This document shows positions 1 through 7,747 of a stretch of 26,186 bases of DNA, one piece after another. This DNA comes from Guillardia theta CCMP2712 (Eukaryota; Cryptophyceae; Pyrenomonadales; Geminigeraceae). A program made the position numbers and the translations under genes. Position 1 is the stretch's first letter. Every line of letters begins with the position of its first letter. Under the pieces are notes generated by a model. It was not told the origin of the DNA, ran no database searches, and saw only the letters and a list, made by a program, of their open reading frames with translations. The stretch lies in assembly GCF_000315625.1 (NCBI RefSeq), contig NW_005434516.1, positions 90,914-117,099 on the forward strand. Direction: 5' to 3'.

Positions 1-1483
1 GCACCTCATTCTCCAATGCGAGCATAACAAACAAATTTCAAAACTTTTGCCTCAGAGATTCTTTTGACACCCATGACCCCAAAGCGTCTGAACTCCGACT
101 CTCCTTTCTCAAGAAGAGGTCCAAGATCATAGAAATCGTCGCAGCGAAGGATGTGATGACCACTCTCTGTTTCTTCTCCTTCCTGCCTCTCACTATGCTC
201 TTGCTTTCCAGGTCATCTTTGCCCTCACAGCCGCAGGGACGTGTGTAGCCTTTAAGAGGAGCTGCAAGCAGCAAAACCATCGCCTCTGCTTCCTCAACAC
301 TTCTCCCTTCGAAGTCATCCGCAGCTTGTTCTACAACAAGACCAACAACTCCATCATCACCGTCTCCGTGTACAAGGGCGACAACTTCTCCTCCTTGGTA
401 TGCCGATCGACGTCTGTGGAGTACATCAAGCGGGGAGAACCCTCGGCTGGCTTCCAGCTGTTCGAGAGCGAGTCGCTCAAGTACCCTGGGTTTGTGGAGT
501 TTGACGATGTCAACGGGAAGGTGCTGACGTTTTCAGCTTCGGAGAAAGTCTACAAGATCTGGGACCTGAAGAACTACCAGCCTCTCTACTCCATCACCGA
601 CGAGCTTGTCCACGAGATCAAGATCAGCCCAGGCATCATGCTTCTCATCTACCAGAAGTCGGCGGACGGCGGGCACGTTCCCCTCAAGGTCATTGACATC
701 GAGAACGGCAGCGTCCTGCAGTCCCTCAAGCAGCCTCTCCATCGCACGCGCAAGATTGACTTCATCGAGCAGTTCAACGAGAAGCTGCTGATCAAGCAGG
801 AGGGAGAGCCGCTGCAGATCGTCGACATCAGGAATGGAGAGCGACTAGAAATCCCTGCGACCAAGTTCCTCACGCCCTCCGCCTTCATCTTCCTGTACGA
901 GGTTCAGCTCTTCCTCGCCTTCAGACACAGGCATATCGCTGTGTGGAACTTCCGGGGTGCTCGAGCCTGCAAGTCCCTCGGTTGCTCACTGAAACGCTAT
1001 GGCAGGAGAGATGGTCACACAGTTTGAAGACCACACGCTGTGGAACACGGACTGCAACACGAACAACATCTACATCACGAGCCATCAGGCGAGCAAGCGT
1101 GTCAGGATGTACGGACGTTGCTCATGTTTTGAACTCAGGACCTTATCATCTCTTACTGCAAGCCAACGAGGTGCTCGGACACAGACTACAACCCTGCACA
1201 AGGATGTATCCATGTAAGTTCATCTCCTTCCTCCTCTTGCTGTGCCCTTGGAACGGTGGTCTGCGGTGCAGTCCTCTCCATCCTCAGTAACATGGACTGC
1301 CAGGTGTCGAACATCGTTGACGGCCGATCTCTGGCTAGAATCCAGCCTGGCATTGGCCTGCAACAACAACAACAACAACAACAACTAGCACTCAACGACG
1401 TCACCTCGCTTTTCTACAACGAGGAGTACAACGAGATCTACACGGGCAACAAAGATGGACACCTGCATGTCTGGAGCAACTGA
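1..1483 (+). CDS. WD40-like conserved protein, 3' part (5' partial, 5 exons visible)
   Basis: The 5' end lies outside the window. Visible exons are about 56 (or earlier)-152, 212-956, 1006-1088, 1139-1213 and 1304-1483 (TGA). Introns are 59, 49, 50 and 90 bp and all phases join. The protein reads FDTHDPKAS, KRSKIIEIVAAKD, VIFALTAAGTCVAF, KISPGIMLLIYQK, DFIEQFNEKLLIKQE, TPSAFIFLYE, VWNFRG, NTDCNTNNIYITSHQ, DLIISYCK, and ends GNKDGHLHVWSN. From memory these blocks match a highly conserved but uncharacterised WD40/beta-propeller family of plants, algae and protists, in which the same order occurs. The last WD-like strand ends in HVWS. Eight CAA codons (Gln8, 1361-1384) interrupt the otherwise conserved C-terminal region. 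The third intron appears to be GC-AG (see findings). The molecular function is unknown; a scaffolding role is only a family-level guess. Confidence 0.85.
1089..1138 (+). other. probable GC-AG intron in the WD40-like gene
   Basis: Exon ITSHQ ends in CAG at 1088 and is followed by GCGAGC. The intron ends CTCAG at 1138, and the next exon starts GAC CTT ATC (DLIIS). In related proteins the remembered order is ITSxQDLIISYCK, so Q must join D directly. No GT donor gives that join in frame. A downstream GT at about 1100 would insert ASKR and change the phase. Confidence 0.7.
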
Positions 1484-1853
1484 TCTCAAGTTCGCCCGTG
1501 AGATAATGTTTTTGTAGTTTGCACATGAAATGAAATGAACGTCCCCAACATAAGACACGAAGGGCAGGGGTTTCAGTGTCACTATTACCATCGTGCTTGT
1601 TTAATGTAGTACTTTACGTGTTCTTTGTTTTGTTTGTTCCTCGTATCATAGCGAGCAAGCACTTATCTGGCCATACCCTTCCATCATCCATACGCAACTG
1701 GTTGTTTACTGGCATCACCTGACTTAATACCATAGCAGCATATACCTCCTAGACTCACTAGTCCCTGAATGCCGACATTTGTCCGCCCCTCAGCACACAT
1801 CGTCTTCTCCCTCTTCCGTCCACCAGCAGTACCTCTAGGCCTTCGACGAGCTT

Positions 1854-2066
1854 TCATGCAGTTTCAAGATCATAATTCATGTTCTCCAATATCTCTTGAC
1901 CGTACAGCAAACTCAAGACCCTAGTATCCTTTTCATCATCTGAGTCTTGTGCAAGATCTTGAAAGAAGTTCTTACGTTGGATGTAGCTGTTTCCGACGAG
2001 CTTGCAGTTCCGCCAAGTAAGCCATCTGCCGCAGCAAAGATAGCGGCATCTATCAGGGAAGTGCAA
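1854..2066 (-). CDS. possible 3' exon of an unidentified minus-strand gene
   Basis: An open frame ends at 1854 on the minus strand and encodes an acidic tail containing FFQDLAQDSDDEKDTRV, LLYGQEILENMN and a final ETA. It could be the last exon of a gene convergent with the WD40-like gene. An acceptor-like GCGGCAG sits just upstream of its first half, where a different frame (MAYLAELQARRKQ) also looks protein-like. I found no convincing upstream exons between 2067 and 2340. It may be a chance ORF or a remnant. Confidence 0.25.
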   Translation of the reverse strand: MHFPDRCRYLCCGRWLTWRNCKLVGNSYIQRKNFFQDLAQDSDDEKDTRVLSLLYGQEILENMNYDLETA

Positions 2067-2074
2067 GGCTACTG

Positions 2075-2159
2075 GCTATGCACCATGGTATCTACATAGA
2101 GATGCGAGCTATACACCATGATATCAACATAGAGATGCGAGCTATACACCATGATATCA
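2075..2159. repeat. 33-bp tandem repeat, about 2.6 copies
   Basis: Units lie at 2075-2107 and 2108-2140, with a partial third at 2141-2159. Each starts GCTAT(A/G)CACCATG and ends AGAGATGCGA. The first unit differs from the second at three positions (G/A, G/A, T/A). It lies between genes and does not look coding. Confidence 0.9.
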
Positions 2160-3830
2160 CCAAAGTCTCTCGAACTCAGTGTACCGTGTTATCAGTGAGC
2201 CCTCCGCTGACCCCGTCCTGCTGACAGTGATCGGAAGCATGTCACTAGTAGTCGCTTTCGTTCCCGTTCTTCACGGTCTGCCGCTATTTTCAGGTTGGGC
2301 TACCTGAGTTGCACATGGTTGTCCCGGAGACTGATCGCGGCATTTGATCACCATTGATCCACTTGATCACCATTGATTCGTGACTCAGTCTCATCATCCG
2401 ATCCCGTCCCATCCCGCGAGCCCGTTCAACGGTTGAGTCCGACAGTACGGTCGCAAAGTCTCGGGTTGGTGACTACTGATGACACGAGCCTGTCACGTCG
2501 AGCAAGACGCACTACTACTTGACTTGAGTGAGTCCATCAACAGTTGAGCGAGCTGAGCCGCTTGACTCTGATCGGACAGCCTGTCAGGCTGCCACGGTCC
2601 GATCAGTTCCCGGCGGACTCGGACGCCGGCGTGACTTGAGCCAACGGTGGCACTAAGGCTATCCCGGAGTCCTGGCGACCGTACAGTCACGGTCTGAGCC
2701 TCCGAGGGTCGTGCCGCGTGCCGCGAGTTTATTCAAAGGCAAAGAGAGTCGAGGAGGCTTGACCCTGACCGTGACTGTCGCACAGGCCATACGGCTAGAA
2801 GAGAAAAGACAGCGAGAACCAACTTGAACTTGAAACCCCAGAGTCCTGCAGTGCCAACTACCGTACCGTGATACCTTCACTTAACAGTGCGCCCGCAAGA
2901 CTATTCCCCCGGGCCATGCCAGCAATCATAGGGGCTGTGCCACGGCCCGGTGGCAAGCGGGCCGGGCCTCCTCGCCGTCGGATCGGACTCCCCGGACGTA
3001 CGTGACTCAGTGACCGTACGCCCCGTCCGAGTCTCAGTACGGTCCTGATTCAACACGGCCCCGGCCACCTTTGAAGGACTCAGTGACAGGCTACCGGCGT
3101 GACTGACTCACTTATGATCCGGTCCGATCGGAATGGCCGATCACTGATCCGATCAATATCTCCGAGTCAAGTCACTGACTTAAAAAAAAACCTCGGGATT
3201 TTTTTGTCTCGATTTTTCGGAAGTCTCATTTTTACCGGCGTGGCGGGCCATGACACAGTGTCGAGTACACCACCCTACCCCCTCTTTTCCGATGTTTGCA
3301 GTCTAATTTCATGGGGTACCAAAAGGCCAGAGAAAGAAGTCACCGATGAACTCTGGCTAAGTCACATCTCCTGCCGGACTTGTAGAGGGCAGGCTCTCAT
3401 GCTGAGCTTCTTTCTAAGTGAGACTCTAATGCATAATGCTCAAGCCCTCTCCCCCGCCCCTTGCTCCCGCCCTTCGGAAGTTCCGAGTCCCCACGCTAGA
3501 ATGACCAGGTATCAAGAGAGCGCATGTCAGTTGTAAAACTCTGATCCGATCCGAAGAAGCCGATCATGAGACAAGGCAGCGAGAAGAGCGTGCAAGCATT
3601 ATGATAGCATCGCATGACAGCTTCATGTCGACAGCATACTATGATAGCATGACAGCTTCACATAGACAGAAGCATACTGACAGTATAGGACCATTCCAGT
3701 ACGACTCGAGGGCTGCCTGAAGTAGAGGATCGACTGTTCAAGAGGGCCGAAGGGATGAGAGAAAGGAGTCTGATAGTCCGAGACGAGAGCTGTACCTGAG
3801 CTGTCAGATCTGATTTATATGCAGGCACAG
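2160..3830. other. intergenic block, GC-rich with recurring TGACTC/GTCCGA/GATCCG vocabulary
   Basis: No gene could be supported. From about 2330 to 3200 the sequence is built from short, repeatedly reused words: TGACTCAG, GTCCGA, GATCCG, CCGTACGG, CCCGGGCC. The same vocabulary returns at 4930-5930, 13730-13830 and 16400-17260, which suggests degenerate copies of one dispersed repeat class. From 3540 to 3690 short words repeat (ATGATAGCAT, GACAGCTTCA). Occasional open frames here lack splice signals or recognisable protein sequence. Confidence 0.5.
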
Positions 3831-3847
3831 AGAGTTTGAAAAACTGC

Positions 3848-4804
3848 ATGGCCATGTGCAAACAAAATGGTTTCAACGCATACGTACCCCTCGCTGCCCT
3901 CCCCCCTCCCTTGCCCGCAATCTGCGTCCTTGTGGACGTTCGTGCTCGCAGTCGCGTCCTCCTTGCCAGCCCTCAGTGGATCTCGCTCTTCGGCTTTAAG
4001 CTCGACTCAGACGTCGTCGGGCACAGCCTGAGCGACCTGCTCCCCGACCTGCCCGTGCTGCATCGGCTGGTCAAGGAGGGCAGCATGGGGTACGCGCGGG
4101 AGGGGTACGTGAGGCTGGGGCAGCAGGGGTCGTTCCGGGTATCCTGCAGGCCGGTGGGGGGGGACATGGAGGACGGGGACCCTGTGGGGTGCGTGCTTGG
4201 GTTTAGGAGGACGCGTGCGGAGGAGTTCGAGCGGGGGATGCTGGAGACGCGGGAGGCAGTGGTGCTGGTGGGGGCGGACGCGGGGCTGACGATCCTGGGG
4301 TACAACCAGGAGGCGCTAAGATGTGTTGGGCGAGAAGGGGAGCTGAATGGGAGCGTGACGGAGCTGACGGAGGAGAAGGAAGACGGGGAGAGGCTGGCAG
4401 AGGTGTGCCGGAGGCGGCTGAGGGAGGAGGAGGGAGCGGAGGAGGCGACCTGGGAGACGGTGTGGGTAGGGAGGTCGAGGGTGAAGGTTTATCCGGTGGC
4501 GCTATACTCGGGGAGCCGGGGGAGGCTATGCGGAGTGCTGCTGTACATGCGAGAGGATAAGGGGATATGCCGAAGGACGTCGAGCATTGCCAATGTGTGC
4601 GAGGCGAAGTGGGAGGTCCGAGAGGACAGGAGCTCTGTCAGAGGAGGAGGGGGGAGACAAGGGAGACAGGTTGTTGTAACACCCGTCAAGTGGTACATGC
4701 TTCATGCGCTGGGAGTGGTGTTGATACTATTGGGCGCATGCCTATTAGTCAGCTTTGAGCAAGAAGGGCAAGACGAGGGTAGGGTACACCTATGCTTGTA
4801 TTAA
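3848..4804 (+). CDS. tandem PAS-like protein with C-terminal membrane segment (cassette copy 1)
   Basis: The first ATG in this frame is at 3848 (a second at 3854), giving about 318 residues; 5' exons could exist upstream. Residues about 28-122 look like a PAS fold: SRVLLASPQWISLFGFKL, then VVGHSLSDLLPDLPVL, then FRVSCRPV and GCVLGFRRT. A second PAS-like unit follows: REAVVLVGADAGLTILGYN, a charged helix with AEVCRRRLREEE, and VKVYPVALYSG to GVLLYM. The C-terminus has a hydrophobic stretch (MLHALGVVLILLGACLLVSF) close to the end, so the protein is probably tail-anchored with its PAS part in the cytosol. The 685 bp at 3930-4614 recur almost exactly in the gene at 14895-16265, but the N- and C-terminal ends do not. 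Ligand and partner are unknown. The PAS call rests on pattern only. Confidence 0.7.
   Translation: MAMCKQNGFNAYVPLAALPPPLPAICVLVDVRARSRVLLASPQWISLFGFKLDSDVVGHSLSDLLPDLPVLHRLVKEGSMGYAREGYVRLGQQGSFRVSCRPVGGDMEDGDPVGCVLGFRRTRAEEFERGMLETREAVVLVGADAGLTILGYNQEALRCVGREGELNGSVTELTEEKEDGERLAEVCRRRLREEEGAEEATWETVWVGRSRVKVYPVALYSGSRGRLCGVLLYMREDKGICRRTSSIANVCEAKWEVREDRSSVRGGGGRQGRQVVVTPVKWYMLHALGVVLILLGACLLVSFEQEGQDEGRVHLCLY
3930..4614 (+). repeat. 685-bp PAS cassette, copy 1
   Basis: It aligns without gaps to 15295-15979 at a constant offset of 11365. I counted 8 mismatches in 685 bp, and only two change residues (V/I in the ARSR-LLAS segment and E/G in the EEK-DGERL segment). Similarity stops abruptly at both ends: TTGTGGACG at the left edge and AAGTGGGA at the right edge. 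Confidence 0.93.
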
Positions 4805-5935
4805 AGTGAACTGCCTTGCTGCTGGAGAAGCCCTTGCCTTTATGTGTAAGTTGTGCTGGGGAAGTGCATGTCATGTGCTAACTACATGAGCAACCGATTA
4901 GACGGTATCCGATGATCAATTTGCAAAGCCTCTGATTGTTTGATACTCACGCCAACATTGCCCGGATATCTTCGCAAAAGCCTTGGCTCAACCCAAGTTC
5001 TACGGCTGTTTTCTTCCGACCCCCGCTGGCTTGTACCGCCGGAGTCCGATCGGATCTCTCACTGTCAGTGAACTTGGGAAGTTCTCACTGCCCGGCGGGC
5101 CGCGGGCCCCCCGGGCCCAGAGTCACTGTGCCGCGTGACCGTCGGACTGCCGCAGTGCCGCGCCGAGTCAGATCATCAGTCTCGGACTGGAGTCCGGGCG
5201 CGGCAGGTGACTCGAACGGCGTCGGAAAGTCTGAGCCTAGTACGCCGGGTACGCCGTGTCGCCAGGTTCAAACGGTTGCCCGGTGACCTGTGCCAACGGC
5301 ACGGTCGGAACTAAGTTGAGTCACTTCCGGGGACTCGGGACTGGGATGGGCCCGGCGGCCCCCGCGTGCGGGCCGACCCGGCGTACGGTCCGAGGCTCAG
5401 CCGGCGGCCGCCCCGCACTGCACTGCCATCGGCCTCAGCAGCGGCGGCACCCAGGGCCACCGGCCCGGGGTACTATGACCGGGCCGGGCGGTGCCCCCCG
5501 CCCCGGCGCGTCCAGTCCGGCCGGCGGGCCGCACCCGGGCCGGGTACGCCTGCAGTCCGTCCGCTGTCGGAGGGCCTCCCCACCGCGCGGCGCCGGCCGG
5601 CGGCCGGGCCACGGTCACAAGTTACCGCAGTACTCTCGGAATTAGCCAAGTTGAGTGAAGAAGGCTAAAAGCGCGCCGGGGCGAGTCACTGCAGTGACTC
5701 GGTGGCACTGTGCCACGGTGACTCGGCGAGTCGGATCATCATGCGGATCCGACGATCGGACGCGCCCGTCGCCGGTGCCGGCAGCCCGGCGGGCGGGCCC
5801 GCGACCCGGCCGGCCCGGCACTACAGGCGGCCCCGCAGGCTGACTCCCGACTCTATCATACCGGTAGTGATCCCGCGGCCACGTGACTGGCCCCGGCGGG
5901 CGCCGGCGAGTTGAGTGAAGGGGCTGCAAGGGCCC
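4805..5935. other. intergenic, with strongly GC-rich island
   Basis: The first 130 bp are AT-richer 3' flank of the PAS-like gene. From about 4990 to 5930 the DNA is very GC-rich and full of CCCGGGCC, GGCCGG and GTCCGA words, with AAGTTGAGT(C/G)A elements at about 5310, 5647 and 5908. Long open frames here in several phases are expected from the GC content and show Arg/Pro/Gly-rich sequence without any domain. I see no gene. Confidence 0.6.
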
Positions 5936-6719
5936 ATGAGCCCCGGGGGTCTCCCCTTGTTTACTTCACTCATGGCTCATGTCACCAGTATAACATGAAG
6001 CGTTTCACTCGATTTTATGTCATCTCTGTCAGCAAGATCACATGGGACTGACGGGTGTGCTCCCGAGACTGTCTGTCCCGCAGATCCCGCCCCTTACCCC
6101 TTCCGAACACGCAGACCATGAAGGGGTCAAACAGTAGTTCCTAACCATGTGTGATTTTCATTATAGTGAGACTTAATAGATCGCTGCTCTAGTACCCCAC
6201 CTTGTGTTTACTGTTTCGTGGAAACCGGAGTTTCGCGCTCACTAAAACGGTTTTTGAGTTTAAATGTGAATTTTACAGCTCAGCTTGGTCACATGGCATA
6301 TCTTCTATAGCCACGGAGCTTGGGGAGTATTGAATCCCAGGGGTGGGGTGGGTCTGAAGACCCAGTGGATGGGGTAGTGATATGAGAAAACAAAGGGAAA
6401 GTTCAGGGTGGGGGTGGGAGATTTGTGGTTGTCTGAAACGATGCGGTTCAGGAGGTGGGGTAGATGGACAGAAGGTCTTATTGAACAAGGGTAGGGGGTA
6501 CCACCATAAAATTGATTTCTGAAGTGGGGTGGGCCCAGAAGTCTGTCTGTTGAAGTCAGTGGGCATAGTGGTACATGCTTGAATATTTCCTATTAATAGG
6601 AATAGGTAATATAGGGATAGTCCCTACATAGAGGGTGAAGTCTAAGAGGTGGTAGTGTGAAGTAGCAAGGATTTGAAAAGTAGGGGGTAGGGGTAATAAG
6701 AGGTGCGGTAGGGTCTAAC
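5936..6719. other. intergenic, G-rich GGGGTNGGGG-type sequence
   Basis: After an ordinary segment (5940-6280), the plus strand carries repeated G-runs such as GGGGTGGGGTGGGTCTGAAG (6340), GGGGTAGTG (6372), GGTGGGGTAG (6455), GTAGGGGGTACC (6492) and TAGGGGGTAGGGGTAA (6680). Similar words occur at 13680, 14440-14890 and, as C-runs, 17400-17600. No gene is supported, although the start of the next ORF lies at its right edge. Confidence 0.5.
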
Positions 6720-7511
6720 ATGGACATAGTAGAAGGAGCAGGAGGCCGATCGCGGATGCAGAACAGCGGGAAGCAACAAGAAATGGCAACAGCGGTAGCA
6801 GCGAACAGCCGGTTCGACATGTCCAGTATCAAGGACGAGGAGAAGCTGGAGCTCGATAGAGCTGATGAAGGGAAGTTTGAGGGGAGCAGCAGAAAGCCTG
6901 AATGCGAGGGTATCGATGCCACCAAGAGTGGTAGGAGCGGGTCCATCGTTGGGCTGTCCGAGGTCGGGAAGGTCGGACTGATTGATGAGACTGAAGCCGA
7001 TGTCGATCAGAGCACCACGTTGCAAGGTGGTGGGGACGAGGAGAAGCCAAAGAAAGCTCCTGCCAGGCCAATGATAAGACGAGCCAATACCCTGCATGTC
7101 GACTCGCCGAGTGCAGCGATTACCTCGGCCCCTGCCCCTGAATGCTTCAGGGGGATATGCGCCGTTATGGGGATGTGCATATGTAACATGAAGGACAGAG
7201 CGCAACCCACCATCGCCTCCTCAAAGCTATGTCAGAACTCGTTCAGAAAGCTTGCGGTCGAGGCTCAGGAAGCTCCTCCTCCTGAGGTCGAGAAGCCTGT
7301 CAGACCCGATGTGATCAAGGAGAAGGATGGGGATAAGCTTGTGGACGGGACTAAGGAGGAGGAGGGAGGGGAGAAAGAGGAGGAGGGTTCTGGGAGCGAG
7401 GAGAAGGGAGCAGAGGAAAAGGCCGGGGAAACAACACAGAATTCCTCAGTGGGGGGAGGAGCAGAGGAGAGTGTCAATCTAGTGGGGTCAACGGTGAAAG
7501 GATTCTTTTGA
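6720..7511 (+). CDS. hypothetical acidic, low-complexity protein
   Basis: A 263-codon frame from ATG 6720 to TGA 7509-7511. The N-terminal half is hydrophilic and Ser/Asp/Glu-rich. The middle contains a basic patch (KPKKAPARPMIRRANTLH) and a short Cys-containing segment (CFRGICAVMGMCICNM). The last third is almost entirely Glu/Lys/Gly/Ser (KEEEGGEKEEEGSGSEEK). There is no recognisable domain, signal peptide or clear membrane helix. Its length in a fairly GC-balanced region argues mildly for coding, but the start is unverified and the G-rich repeat immediately upstream hides any 5' exon. It is convergent with the HflX-like gene, 236 bp away. Confidence 0.4.
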   Translation: MDIVEGAGGRSRMQNSGKQQEMATAVAANSRFDMSSIKDEEKLELDRADEGKFEGSSRKPECEGIDATKSGRSGSIVGLSEVGKVGLIDETEADVDQSTTLQGGGDEEKPKKAPARPMIRRANTLHVDSPSAAITSAPAPECFRGICAVMGMCICNMKDRAQPTIASSKLCQNSFRKLAVEAQEAPPPEVEKPVRPDVIKEKDGDKLVDGTKEEEGGEKEEEGSGSEEKGAEEKAGETTQNSSVGGGAEESVNLVGSTVKGFF

Positions 7512-7747
7512 TTCTTTTGTGCAAGTAGTACAGCTAGATTTTGTTAGCTGGTCTTTTTTTTTGATTCTTTGATTCGCTTGTATTCTTTCAATCAGGATGT
7601 AGGAAAAAAACGCAATGAACGTTGAAAACTTCCTCAAGCAACTTGTCATGATCTACCTTGTACCCGTCGTGCTGTATTTCTCTGCAGATCAACACAGTTA
7701 GCTCAGAACTCCACATAACAGCTCTAACTCTCATGCCATGTTAAATA
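7512..7747. other. short intergenic region between convergent genes
   Basis: AT-rich with T-runs (7553-7563) and repeated TTGATTCTTTTG-like words just after the stop at 7511. It probably holds the 3' ends of the acidic ORF (+) and the HflX-like gene (-). No other feature is visible. Confidence 0.4.

Noticed and set aside
943-1290. Plus-strand frame overlapping the WD40-like exons
   Set aside because: Shadow frame; family-conserved residues are in the spliced frame.
5256-5929. Several overlapping long frames on both strands
   Set aside because: Same reason: stop-poor GC-rich island without protein-like sequence.
6340-6720. Telomere-like repeat
   Set aside because: The GGGGTNGGGG words are irregular, interspersed with other sequence and not tandem, and lie mid-window between genes.
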